From Saccharophagus sp. K07 (GTDB lineage: Bacteria; Pseudomonadota; Gammaproteobacteria; Pseudomonadales; Cellvibrionaceae), in contig NZ_QRAI01000001.1 in NCBI RefSeq assembly GCF_014336955.1, forward strand, positions 1 through 64,000: a stretch of 64,000 nt of DNA, given 5' to 3'. Position numbers and translations under genes: made by a program. Shown piece after piece: positions 1 to 7,733 of this stretch. The notes below the pieces were generated by a model. The model was not told where the DNA came from. It saw only the letters and a program-made list of their open reading frames with translations, and ran no database searches. How positions within the stretch are numbered: position 1 is the first letter of the stretch; each line of letters opens with the position of its first letter.

Positions 1-58
1 TGCAGTTGGGGAAAAGAACACCTACATCCTTCACATCTTCTTCTCCTTGCATCCCTTC

Positions 59-280
59 CTAACACACCAATCCGTGTTTGGTCTTGACCTCAGTTCCTGC
101 TTCAATCCCAGCTTTACCAATCTTCTCCCATGCCTTCTCGTGAAAGTAGTAAGCAACCGTGTTCACCGCAGGCTCCACTAAAGCAATCAGGCCACCCACA
201 ACAAAATTACCGGTTAACAACCACGCAACCGTAAATGCCACTGTGAAGTGGGTGATAGCAAAAGTCATTGTCTTCAACAT
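59..280 (-). CDS. DUF2061 family small membrane protein
   Basis: A 73-residue protein with two hydrophobic stretches (about residues 5-22 and 26-44) and a short hydrophilic tail. The layout and the sequence around GGLIALVEPAVNTVAYYFHE match the DUF2061 family of small predicted inner-membrane proteins, whose function is unknown. The start is the ATG at 280. A Fur-box-like palindrome lies about 30 bases upstream, so expression may respond to iron; that is inference. It stands alone, with the next gene (queD-like) on the same strand upstream beyond the palindrome. Confidence 0.75.
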   Translation of the reverse strand: MLKTMTFAITHFTVAFTVAWLLTGNFVVGGLIALVEPAVNTVAYYFHEKAWEKIGKAGIEAGTEVKTKHGLVC

Positions 281-308
281 GGCTAATTCTCCCGAACGCC
301 TTTTCTTT

Positions 309-327
309 AATGATAATCGTTATCATT
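309..327. promoter_or_regulatory. Fur-box-like operator upstream of the DUF2061 gene
   Basis: AATGATAATCGTTATCATT is a 19-base site with perfect 8-base arms (AATGATAA / TTATCATT) around a TCG centre. It closely matches the Fur consensus built from GATAAT hexamers. It lies 29 bases upstream of the DUF2061 start, a normal operator position. Fur binding is inferred from sequence only. Confidence 0.7.
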
Positions 328-394
328 CATTAGAAAAGTATATTGTTCATATCGAGACAATAGCCTAGGCCTATTTTAGCCGTGATGCGGAGGG

Positions 395-1237
395 CTAGTG
401 ATTAAGTGCTTCCGCTATTGCGCCCTTGCCAATGCCCTCGAATGCTTTGACCCGGATGCGATCTCCCGGGTAGTGTCGGGCAGTTTCATTTGCGAGATGT
501 TGGGCGATAAATTCGACGGTTGAGTCGGTTTTGATCATGTAGCAAGAGGTTTTGGGGAGCTTCAGACGGAAAAAGCCCTGTGAGGATGTGTATTCAAAGG
601 TGTAGCTCTTGCCGTCATTGGCAATCAGATCTTCTTCGGTAGCTATATAGATGTCTTTCCAGGAAGAAGCCCAACGTTGGATCGCATCCATGCATAAAGC
701 ATCGTTGCGCCAAATCAGAAGTTTGGAACGATGGCCGTGAGCAATTCGCTGACAGTCGCCACCGTGTTTCTTTAAGCCGTGGCTGTAGTGATAGTAGGGA
801 GACTCAATATGTTCCGTAGTAAAGGAGAGTTTTACCTGCGCTACGGTTGAGCCGAATTCCTTTTTCATTTGCGCCGCACACCAGTCAGCGACGCTCTCTG
901 GGGTTACCTCCGCTACATCTATAAGAGTGATGGCTTCAGTCGGTGCAGAGACTTCTATGCTGGAATTATCAAACTGGAGGGACGCGAGTTGCTGGTTTCC
1001 TTGCGTATCTGTTTTGACCTCTGGGCTGTTTGCAGGAACCAGCAGGCAGTGATCGATACGGTGTTCAAGCCAATTTCTGAGGATCTTTTTTACGATCCCA
1101 AAATCGCAAATCATGCCTTGCTCGTCCAATTCTCCCGCGAGCTCCACATTCGCGAGCCAGGTTTCACCCACAAGTCCACGTTTTGGGCACAGATAACTGA
1201 AATCAATGTTGGTCAGATTGTCGACAAATAAACGCAT
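395..1237 (-). CDS. 6-carboxytetrahydropterin synthase-like protein (QueD/PTPS family, long form)
   Basis: A 280-residue protein with features of the PTPS/QueD fold. An N-terminal segment has DFGIVKKILRNWLEHRIDHC (about residues 45-64), resembling the family's DF..LK...LDH element. A second half carries a His-rich stretch HYSHGLKKHGGDCQRIAHGH that could bind zinc. QueD makes 6-carboxytetrahydropterin from dihydroneopterin triphosphate in queuosine synthesis. The length is about twice the usual 120-150 residues, so it looks like a duplicated-domain form. The substrate of this long form cannot be told from sequence. It is divergent from the yqfO-like gene, and no other queuosine genes are nearby. 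Confidence 0.65.
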   Translation of the reverse strand: MRLFVDNLTNIDFSYLCPKRGLVGETWLANVELAGELDEQGMICDFGIVKKILRNWLEHRIDHCLLVPANSPEVKTDTQGNQQLASLQFDNSSIEVSAPTEAITLIDVAEVTPESVADWCAAQMKKEFGSTVAQVKLSFTTEHIESPYYHYSHGLKKHGGDCQRIAHGHRSKLLIWRNDALCMDAIQRWASSWKDIYIATEEDLIANDGKSYTFEYTSSQGFFRLKLPKTSCYMIKTDSTVEFIAQHLANETARHYPGDRIRVKAFEGIGKGAIAEALNH

Positions 1238-1308
1238 AATTGTGGTGATTGCTCGATGGGATAAATGAGATGCCTATTTTACGGTTAAACCGGTCATGTG
1301 AGGTTTAA

Positions 1309-1620
1309 ATGATAAAAATAGCTGTTTATGTTCCGGAGGATGCCCTTGAGACCGTTAAGTCAGCCATGTTTGAGGCGGGAGCGGGGCGAACGGAACGCTA
1401 TGAGCAATGCGCTTGGCAGACGTTGGGGCAGGGGCAGTTTAAACCGCTGCCACACAGCAATCCTACTTTAGGTGAAATCAATCAGCTCACCTATGTCCGC
1501 GAATACAAGCTGGAAATGATTTGCGAAGAGGCGGTGCTGCGGGATGTCGTCGCGGCTATGAAGCGTGCACATCCGTACGAGGAACCGGCTTATGGCGCGT
1601 GGCCGCTCATAGACATTTGA
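1309..1620 (+). CDS. YqfO/NIF3-like domain protein
   Basis: A 103-residue protein that corresponds to the small inserted domain of NIF3/YqfO proteins, present here alone. The C-terminal HPYEEPAYGAWPL motif is the family hallmark, and the N-terminus starts with a predicted beta strand (IKIAVYVPEDALETVKSAM). The function is unknown; the fold resembles PII/CutA-type ferredoxin-like domains, so small-molecule or metal binding is a guess. The ATG at 1309 follows a GAGGT ribosome site. Its 3' end overlaps the convergent DUF3135 gene by 31 bases. Confidence 0.75.
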   Translation: MIKIAVYVPEDALETVKSAMFEAGAGRTERYEQCAWQTLGQGQFKPLPHSNPTLGEINQLTYVREYKLEMICEEAVLRDVVAAMKRAHPYEEPAYGAWPLIDI

Positions 1621-1934
1621 CTTCGAGATGCGCCCATTGGAATTACCTGCGCTCGCGCTGGTTTAAGCGGACTAATCCCTTCTCCAGTTATAGAAAGTCG
1701 GAGATTGAGCAGCGAATCCATCATCATTTGGCTGATGGCAATGCAGGCCCCCATGGGAGTGGGGTGAAGGCGTCGCTTGCAATCGATCTGAAACTGTAGG
1801 CCGCGAAGCCTGTGGCGTAAGGTCTCGGGGGCGCTGTTGATCAATTTCTCAATTTCGCGCAAGCGCCAGCTTTCCAACTCTTCAGGATCGCGTTTGGCAA
1901 GTTCAAATAAATATTCAATATCTAAACCGCTCAT
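1590..1934 (-). CDS. DUF3135 domain-containing protein
   Basis: A 114-residue soluble protein. The first 75 residues (FELAKRDPEELESWRLREIEKLI, then the RLRGLQFQID segment) match the small DUF3135 family of gammaproteobacteria, whose function is unknown. The tail after about residue 85 is low in recognisable features and is the part that overlaps the end of the yqfO-like gene on the other strand. Start at ATG 1934. No partner gene is evident. Confidence 0.6.
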   Translation of the reverse strand: MSGLDIEYLFELAKRDPEELESWRLREIEKLINSAPETLRHRLRGLQFQIDCKRRLHPTPMGACIAISQMMMDSLLNLRLSITGEGISPLKPARAQVIPMGASRSQMSMSGHAP

Positions 1935-2094
1935 GGTATTGGCTCGTGTACTGGTTAAAACGTGAACGAGCCTAACATAGCGATTTAAGGGTGTAACCCA
2001 AAAAACCTATAGCGATTGGTTATATGAGAGCAATTTGTGAGCTGTTTTGAAAGCTTTTGAAAGGAATGTGAGAGAGTCGGCATTAACCAAGTGG

Positions 2095-2889
2095 TCAGCT
2101 AATACCGAGAATGACTTCTAAAACGAATTTGCTGCCCAGGTAAGCCAGTACTAAGCTTGCAAACCCCGAAAGACTCCAGCGTATCGCCGAGTTTCCTCTC
2201 CAGCCGAGATGGTGTCTTCCCCACAGCAAAATCGCGTAAATCAGCCAAGCGAGAACGGTGAAGACGATTTTGTGATGAAGATGTTGTGCGGCAATATTTT
2301 CGATTTGAAAAACACCGGTGATGATCACCAGAGTCAACAAAATCTCACCCACCCACAGCAGCTCGAATAACAGCTTTTCCATGGTTTGCAGAGGCGGGAA
2401 TAGGCGGATCAAGCCAGTTGGATGTTTGTGTTTGAGTTTGTAGTTCTGAAATGCCAGCAATAACGTTTGTCCAGTGGCGACGATCATAGTGCTGTATGCG
2501 AGGATCGACAAAAGTATGTGTATTGCCGAGCTGGTGCTCAGCTTTAAATACACACTAGCGGCATCCGGTTCAGTATAGAGACTGCTGAGCAGCGCAAAAA
2601 TCGAAATCGGGAGAGTGACAAGAAACAGATTGTGCAGCGGTTTGCGTAGGCTACTGAGCAACACCAAGAAGTTGGCCGTCCAGAAAAACAGGGAGGATAT
2701 CTTGAAAAACGCAAAGTGATAGCCGTCTGGCATCACCATTTGCTTATAGATCCCAAATCCGTGCGCCAGTAAAGCGAGCGCCAATATGCCATTGAAAAGC
2801 GCCGGGAAATGCGTGCGGCGACGGCTAATGGCTCGGACTAGCAGTAACCAAGCAATGCTATAGAGAGTTATCGCGATTGTTATGGGCAT
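2095..2889 (-). CDS. ypjD: Inner-membrane protein YpjD, CcsA/HemX cytochrome c assembly family
   Basis: A 264-residue polytopic membrane protein with about eight predicted helices; the first is at residues 3-20 and the last at 240-260. Length and topology match E. coli YpjD of the CcsA/CcmC-like family. These proteins are related to haem-handling subunits of cytochrome c maturation, but YpjD itself has no firm role. It is divergent from ffh, the typical location of ypjD in gammaproteobacteria, which supports the assignment. Start at ATG 2889. Confidence 0.8.
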   Translation of the reverse strand: MPITIAITLYSIAWLLLVRAISRRRTHFPALFNGILALALLAHGFGIYKQMVMPDGYHFAFFKISSLFFWTANFLVLLSSLRKPLHNLFLVTLPISIFALLSSLYTEPDAASVYLKLSTSSAIHILLSILAYSTMIVATGQTLLLAFQNYKLKHKHPTGLIRLFPPLQTMEKLLFELLWVGEILLTLVIITGVFQIENIAAQHLHHKIVFTVLAWLIYAILLWGRHHLGWRGNSAIRWSLSGFASLVLAYLGSKFVLEVILGIS

Positions 2890-2992
2890 GGCTCAGATTC
2901 TTGGTGGACAGGCTGCAAAAGAGCAAGGGTAGAGGGGCGCCAGATGCTTGGCAAGGGCTTGGTAGCAGGTCGTCTTTACCAATCTTTGGCGA

Positions 2993-2998
2993 TATACT
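2993..2998 (+). promoter_or_regulatory. Candidate -10 element of the ffh promoter
   Basis: TATACT lies 45 bases before the ffh start in the ypjD/ffh intergenic region. No good -35 hexamer is visible at 16-18 bases, so only the -10 is proposed. Confidence 0.35.
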
Positions 2999-3042
2999 GC
3001 CCGCCAATTTATCCGGACCACTGAAGAGATACTCATACGCCT

Positions 3043-4419
3043 ATGTTTGAAAGCCTTTCGGATCGCCTCAGTCGTAGCTTGCGGAGCATTACCGGCAAAG
3101 CTCGGCTCAACCACGACAATATTCAGGATACTTTGCGAGAAGTGCGCAAAGCGCTACTCGAGGCTGACGTAGCGCTTCCGGTTGTCAAAGCGTTTGTCAA
3201 TCAAGTGCGCAAGCGTGCTTTGGGTCAAGAGGTATCGAGAGCGCTTAACCCGGGCCAGCAGTTCTTAAAGATCGTCGAAAGTGAGCTGACCCAGGTCATG
3301 GGTGAGGCGAATGAGCGCTTGAATCTGGCGGTGCAGCCGCCAGCAGTTATTCTGATGGCCGGCTTGCAGGGTGCCGGTAAGACGACCACTGTGGCCAAGT
3401 TGGCGCGCTTTCTCAAAGACAAAGAAAAGAAGAAGGTTCTGGTTGCGAGCGCTGACGTTTATCGTCCAGCTGCTATTAAGCAGCTCGAGACGCTGGCTAC
3501 AGAAGTGTCGGCCGAGTTCTTTCCTTCCAGCCCTGATCAACAGCCAATCGACATAGGCAAGAACGCCGTTGCCCATGCAAGAAAGATTCACGCGGATGTG
3601 GTGATCATCGATACCGCTGGTCGTCTGCATATTGATGAAGAGTTGATGAAAGAGATCCAGGATCTGCATAAGGCTCTGAATCCTATCGAGACTTTGTTTG
3701 TCGTTGATGCCATGATCGGTCAGGACGCGGTCAATACCGCCAAGGCGTTTAACGATGCGCTGCCATTGACCGGTGTCATCCTGTCGAAGGCCGATGGCGA
3801 TGCCCGTGGTGGTGCGGCTTTGTCGGTCCGATTCGTCACTGGCAAACCGATCAAGTTTCTGGGGATGGGTGAAAAGGTTGATGCGTTGGAGCCGTTTCAC
3901 CCCGACCGTTTGGCGTCCCGAATCCTGGGGATGGGCGACATACTGTCGCTGATCGAACAGGCCGAGCAGAAGCTGGATAAGGAAAAAGCCGAGAAGCTGG
4001 TTCAGAAAGTCAAAAAGGGTAAAGGCTTCGATCTCGAAGATTTGCGCGACCAGTTGCAGCAAATGCAAAATCTCGGCGGCATCGGGTCAGTGTTGGATAA
4101 GCTGCCTGGCATGGGCAATATCGCGCAAATTGCCGAACAGGCTGATGTCACCAAACAATTTAAAAGAATGGAAGCTCTTATCAACTCCATGACGCCTGCT
4201 GAGCGCCGTGACCCGGAGATACTGAATGGTTCGCGCAAGCGCCGCATCGTTCAGGGTGCCGGTGCGGATATCCAGGACTTGAATCGTTTGCTCAAACAGC
4301 ACAAGCAAATGGGCAAGATGATGAAAAAGCTCAAGGGCGGCGGCATGTCGAAAATGATGCGCGGCCTGTCCGGAATGATGGGTGGTGGCGGTGGATTGCC
4401 GCCAGGATTCGGTCGTTGA
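3043..4419 (+). CDS. ffh: Signal recognition particle protein Ffh
   Basis: The 458-residue GTPase of the bacterial SRP. It binds 4.5S RNA and signal peptides of nascent inner-membrane proteins and docks with FtsY. The NG domain has the P-loop GLQGAGKTT (about residues 107-115), DTAGR, and the SKADG guanine-specificity motif. The C-terminal M domain is rich in Met and Gly and ends in a Gly-rich tail, as usual. Length is typical (E. coli 453). It is divergent from ypjD and followed by rpsP-rimM-trmD-rplS, the conserved gammaproteobacterial order. No 4.5S RNA gene was found in the window. Confidence 0.98.
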   Translation: MFESLSDRLSRSLRSITGKARLNHDNIQDTLREVRKALLEADVALPVVKAFVNQVRKRALGQEVSRALNPGQQFLKIVESELTQVMGEANERLNLAVQPPAVILMAGLQGAGKTTTVAKLARFLKDKEKKKVLVASADVYRPAAIKQLETLATEVSAEFFPSSPDQQPIDIGKNAVAHARKIHADVVIIDTAGRLHIDEELMKEIQDLHKALNPIETLFVVDAMIGQDAVNTAKAFNDALPLTGVILSKADGDARGGAALSVRFVTGKPIKFLGMGEKVDALEPFHPDRLASRILGMGDILSLIEQAEQKLDKEKAEKLVQKVKKGKGFDLEDLRDQLQQMQNLGGIGSVLDKLPGMGNIAQIAEQADVTKQFKRMEALINSMTPAERRDPEILNGSRKRRIVQGAGADIQDLNRLLKQHKQMGKMMKKLKGGGMSKMMRGLSGMMGGGGGLPPGFGR

Positions 4420-4437
4420 GTTCCAGTTTGTGACCTA

Positions 4438-4460
4438 AGGCAGGCAAATTTCGCCTGCCT
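4438..4460 (+). terminator. Stem-loop after ffh
   Basis: AGGCAGGC / GCCTGCCT form a perfect 8-bp stem with a 7-base loop, starting 18 bases after the ffh stop. It lacks a following T-run, so it is either a weak terminator or a transcript 3'-end stabiliser. Confidence 0.5.
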
Positions 4461-4474
4461 CTGTGCTTAAACTC

Positions 4475-4543
4475 TATACACACATTTTTCTTTCGATTAG
4501 AATACGCGGCCTTCTGCGGACCCCCTATATCTGGCGGTCCGCA
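4475..4543 (+). promoter_or_regulatory. Candidate rpsP operon promoter and leader hairpin
   Basis: TAGAAT at 4498-4503, followed by a GC-rich discriminator (ACGCGGCC), is a good -10 for a ribosomal-protein operon; the -35 is poor. Just downstream of the expected start site, TGCGGACC (4515-4522) pairs with GGTCCGCA (4536-4543), an 8-bp stem in a leader of about 105 nt before rpsP. The hairpin is clear; its role is unknown. Confidence 0.45.
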
Positions 4544-4617
4544 CAGCGTGTTTATTATTCAACGTTGCGGTGAGTGCTGCGGCGTTAGGTCAATCTTTTA
4601 ATAGGAATTGAACATTC

Positions 4618-4863
4618 ATGGTAACCATTCGACTGGCTCGTGGAGGCTCCAAAAAGCGTCCTTTCTACCACTTGACCGTCACTGATAGCCGCAGTGCACG
4701 TAATGGCCGTTTTATTGAGCGTATTGGTTTCTTTAACCCTATTGCTCGCGGTCAAGAAGTCAAACTGCGTGTGGATTCTGAGCGTTTGAACTACTGGCTG
4801 GGCACTGGTGCTCAAGTGTCAGAACGAGTTGGCAAGCTGATCAAAGAATCCAAAACTGCTTAA
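4618..4863 (+). CDS. rpsP: 30S ribosomal protein S16
   Basis: An 81-residue small-subunit protein beginning [17 protein letters not shown], the conserved S16 N-terminus (family length 80-85). S16 helps assemble the 5' domain of 16S rRNA. It is the first gene of rpsP-rimM-trmD-rplS. The ATG follows the ribosome site AATAGGAAT. It is separated from rimM by only three bases, implying co-transcription and translational coupling. Confidence 0.98.
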   Translation: MVTIRLARGGSKKRPFYHLTVTDSRSARNGRFIERIGFFNPIARGQEVKLRVDSERLNYWLGTGAQVSERVGKLIKESKTA

Positions 4864-4866
4864 TTT

Positions 4867-5403
4867 ATGGCAGATGTTCCGTCGACAAGCATTGTCGTTG
4901 GGCAGTTGGCGGGCGTATTCGGAGTAAAAGGCTGGGTTAAGGTGCGATCCTTCACTCAGCCGGAAAAAAATATCCTAGAGTACAATCCCTGGCGAATCAA
5001 AACGGCGACAGGAATTAAGACCCTAGAGGTGGATGCGTACAACCTTCGCCCACAAGGCTTGGTTGTGCACTTTAAAGGCATTGATGACCGCGATATCGCA
5101 GCCCAATTTGGGCGCGCCGAAATCGAGGTCGACGCTGCTGAGTTGCCTGAGCTACCCGCTGGTGATTATTACTGGCATCAATTGATCGGTTTAAAGGTGA
5201 TCACGGAAGAAGGAGCCCCCCAGATATTGGGAGTGGTTTCCGAGATGCTGGAAACAGGGGCGAACGACGTATTAGTGGTTCGGCCAAGCCCTGACAGCAT
5301 TGATGCCCGTGAACGCTTGGTGCCTTATGTGCCCGATCTTTATGTCCGGAAAGTGGACCTGGATGCCAGAGCAATATATGTAATGTGGGATCCGGAGTTT
5401 TAA
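4867..5403 (+). CDS. rimM: Ribosome maturation factor RimM
   Basis: A 178-residue factor for 16S 3'-domain maturation. The N-terminal RimM domain has VGQLAGVFGVKGWVKVRSFT, and the PRC-barrel domain starts near LPAGDYYWHQLIGLKV (about residues 97-112). RimM binds S19. Length is normal (E. coli 182). It sits between rpsP and trmD as in most gammaproteobacteria. Confidence 0.96.
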   Translation: MADVPSTSIVVGQLAGVFGVKGWVKVRSFTQPEKNILEYNPWRIKTATGIKTLEVDAYNLRPQGLVVHFKGIDDRDIAAQFGRAEIEVDAAELPELPAGDYYWHQLIGLKVITEEGAPQILGVVSEMLETGANDVLVVRPSPDSIDARERLVPYVPDLYVRKVDLDARAIYVMWDPEF

Positions 5404-5427
5404 CCCGGCAAACAAACGGCGCGGGTT

Positions 5428-6192
5428 ATGCGAATTGTGGTAGTGACATTATTTCCGGAGATGTTTGAGGCGGTCACGCATTACGGCATCACCGGGCGGG
5501 CGGTAGCGAAGGGGTTGTTGAGCCTTCATTGCATTAACCCGCGGCAGCTCACGACAGATCGCCATCAAACTGTGGATGACCGGCCTTATGGCGGCGGTCC
5601 GGGAATGGTGATGATGATTGAACCGTTGCGTCAGGCAACGGCAGCGGCTCGAAAGCACCTGATTGATCAAGGTGCTCGTGCTGGTGAGATCAAAGTGATT
5701 TATTTATCTCCGCAGGGCAAAAGGTTTTGTCATGCGGGTGTTGCCGAGCTGGCGACGCAGGAAAATATTGTATTTATAGCGGGACGCTACGAAGGGGTTG
5801 ATGAGAGATTCATCCAATCCGAAGTCGATGAGGAATGGTCCATCGGCGATTATGTGTTGAGTGGTGGCGAGTTGCCGGCCATGGTCATGATCGACGCGCT
5901 GACCCGAATGATTCCCGGGGCTTTAGGAGATGCCGATTCTGCAGTGCAGGACTCTTTCGTAAAAGGTCTACTTGATTGTCCCCATTACACGCGCCCTGAG
6001 GATTACCAGGGGCAGAAGGTCCCCGCCATTTTGTTGAGCGGTGATCACAAGCGAATAGAGCGCTGGCGACTACAGCAATCCCTGGGGCGAACCTGGGAGC
6101 GTAGGCCGGATTTGCTGGAAAGAATTCAGTTAGGCCCTGCCGAGCACGAGCTGTTAGAGGCGTATAAGGCAGCGAAAGATACTGAAGTATAA
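5428..6192 (+). CDS. trmD: tRNA (guanine-N1-)-methyltransferase TrmD
   Basis: A 254-residue SPOUT enzyme that makes m1G37 in tRNAs using S-adenosylmethionine, preventing +1 frameshifting. The trefoil-knot signature is visible: [20 protein letters not shown] (about residues 113-123) and [12 protein letters not shown]. Length matches E. coli (255). It lies 24 bases after rimM and 68 before rplS in one operon. Confidence 0.98.
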   Translation: MRIVVVTLFPEMFEAVTHYGITGRAVAKGLLSLHCINPRQLTTDRHQTVDDRPYGGGPGMVMMIEPLRQATAAARKHLIDQGARAGEIKVIYLSPQGKRFCHAGVAELATQENIVFIAGRYEGVDERFIQSEVDEEWSIGDYVLSGGELPAMVMIDALTRMIPGALGDADSAVQDSFVKGLLDCPHYTRPEDYQGQKVPAILLSGDHKRIERWRLQQSLGRTWERRPDLLERIQLGPAEHELLEAYKAAKDTEV

Positions 6193-6260
6193 ATTGGCGG
6201 ATTACCGTTTTTGCAAAGTTGATTGGTAGCTGAGAAGCTACATATTGTGTGGAGCATGCT

Positions 6261-6617
6261 ATGAGTTCTAAGAACAAGATCATTCAAGAGCTGGAAAACG
6301 AGCAGCTCAAACAAAACGTGCCAGAGTTTTCTCCTGGTGACACTGTCGTTGTTCGGGTGCGCGTAATCGAAGGTGATCGCGAGCGTCTGCAGGCTTATGA
6401 AGGTGTTGTTATCGCGATTCGCAATCGCGGTTTGAACTCTTCTTTCACTGTGCGCAAGATCTCTCACGGTGTAGGCGTTGAGCGAACCTTCCAAACTCAC
6501 AGCCCGCAAGTTGCTGATATCCAAGTGAAGCGTCGTGGTGACGTACGTCAAGCCAAGCTTTATTACCTGCGTGAATTGGCTGGTAAAGCGGCTCGTATCA
6601 AAGAGAAGCTCAACTAA
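6261..6617 (+). CDS. rplS: 50S ribosomal protein L19
   Basis: A 118-residue large-subunit protein located at the 30S-50S interface. The start [15 protein letters not shown] and the block [21 protein letters not shown] are typical. I chose ATG 6261, preceded by GTGGAG, over the in-frame GTG at 6249, because family members start here. It is the last gene of the operon and is followed closely by a strong terminator. Confidence 0.97.
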   Translation: MSSKNKIIQELENEQLKQNVPEFSPGDTVVVRVRVIEGDRERLQAYEGVVIAIRNRGLNSSFTVRKISHGVGVERTFQTHSPQVADIQVKRRGDVRQAKLYYLRELAGKAARIKEKLN

Positions 6618-6631
6618 TTCCCTTTCAAATG

Positions 6632-6654
6632 AAGCGGCCCTCTGGGCCGCTTTT
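6632..6654 (+). terminator. Rho-independent terminator after rplS
   Basis: AAGCGGCCC and GGGCCGCTT form a perfect 9-bp GC-rich stem with loop TCT, running into TTTT. It lies 15 bases after the rplS stop. Confidence 0.9.
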
Positions 6655-6807
6655 CATTTCTAGGGCGGTAATTCACAAAAATCTTATCGCCACTTGCCTC
6701 TTGCAATCACCCTTGCCATATTACGGAACCGGCCGCTGGATCTAGTGTCTTCGGTAGATCGTCGCGCTTGCGCACGGGTGTCCATAACGATTGAGAAGTA
6801 ATCTCCT

Positions 6808-7575
6808 ATGAAAAAAAATCCTTTCAGCATTGCTCTTCGCTCTATTTTTGGCCTGAGTATGGTTGTGGCCGCCAGTGCGTACGCCGCCGAAGCGAAAAAA
6901 GAACCCAATTTGGAGCAAGTGAAGCAGACTATCTCTGCTGGAATCCAGGCCGCTAAGCCAGGTCTGACCGTGACTTCCGTTGAAACCTCTGTGATTCCAG
7001 GTCTTTATAAGACTCAGGTAGGAGATGGTCCAGTCGTATATGCCACTGCAGATGGCAAGTATTTTATTGCGGGTGAAGTCTATGAACTGTCGCCCGGCAA
7101 GATCGTGAATCTCACCGATCAGGAGCGCAACGTAGAGCGCGCCAAGTTGATCGCAGGGGTTAACAAAAAAGATGCGATCGTTTTCTCCCCTAAAGGGAAT
7201 GTTAAGAAGGTTATGTATGTGTTCACCGACGTGGATTGCGGCTACTGCCGTATGCTCCATTCCAAGGTGGCGGAATATAACGACCTCGGCATCGAGATCC
7301 GCTATCTGGCCTATCCCCGCGCCGGTATCCCTTCCAAGTCCTACAATAAAATCGCCTCTGCCTGGTGCTCCAAAAACCGCAACGAAGCGATTACCAAGCT
7401 GAAAAACCTGGAAGAGATTCCAGAAAACGTGTGTGCGGAAAACCCTGTTGCCGCGCAATTCGATCTGGGCCGAAAAATTGGCCTGAGCGGTACCCCGGCA
7501 TTGGTATTTGAAGATGGTCAGTTGATCGGCGGCTATGTCGAGCCTGCCCGCTTGGCCGAAATGGTCGGTATCTAA
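6808..7575 (+). CDS. dsbC: Thiol:disulfide interchange protein DsbC
   Basis: A 255-residue periplasmic disulfide isomerase. A signal peptide is visible (lysine-containing start, hydrophobic core at residues 10-22, likely cleavage after SAYA near residue 26). An N-terminal dimerisation domain is followed by a thioredoxin domain with the active site CGYC (Cys144 and Cys147) and the cis-proline loop GTPALVF. Two further cysteines (in SAWCSK and NVCAEN) match the structural disulfide of DsbC. DsbC is kept reduced by DsbD and corrects wrong disulfides. It lies upstream of hom, the pseudomonad arrangement (often xerD-dsbC-hom-thrC); xerD is absent here. Confidence 0.95.
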   Translation: MKKNPFSIALRSIFGLSMVVAASAYAAEAKKEPNLEQVKQTISAGIQAAKPGLTVTSVETSVIPGLYKTQVGDGPVVYATADGKYFIAGEVYELSPGKIVNLTDQERNVERAKLIAGVNKKDAIVFSPKGNVKKVMYVFTDVDCGYCRMLHSKVAEYNDLGIEIRYLAYPRAGIPSKSYNKIASAWCSKNRNEAITKLKNLEEIPENVCAENPVAAQFDLGRKIGLSGTPALVFEDGQLIGGYVEPARLAEMVGI

Positions 7576-7600
7576 TCCCCCGTTGATCCTGCGCTCTTCA

Positions 7601-7626
7601 CCAAGGCACCTCCTCCGGTGCCTTGG
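7601..7626 (+). terminator. Stem-loop after dsbC
   Basis: CCAAGGCACC and GGTGCCTTGG form a perfect 10-bp stem with loop TCCTCC, 25 bases after the dsbC stop. No T-run follows, so termination strength is uncertain. Confidence 0.6.
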
Positions 7627-7733
7627 TATCCATCCTCCCTCTGCCTCCAATTGACAGCCCTAGATCGCGCCAGTATGGTTGCGTATCTTTTTGGGCCCCG
7701 ATTTTCAGGGGCTGTGATCAATGAGGTGTCAGT

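Noticed and set aside
869-1231. 120-residue plus-strand frame
   Set aside because: Shadow of the QueD-like gene on the minus strand.
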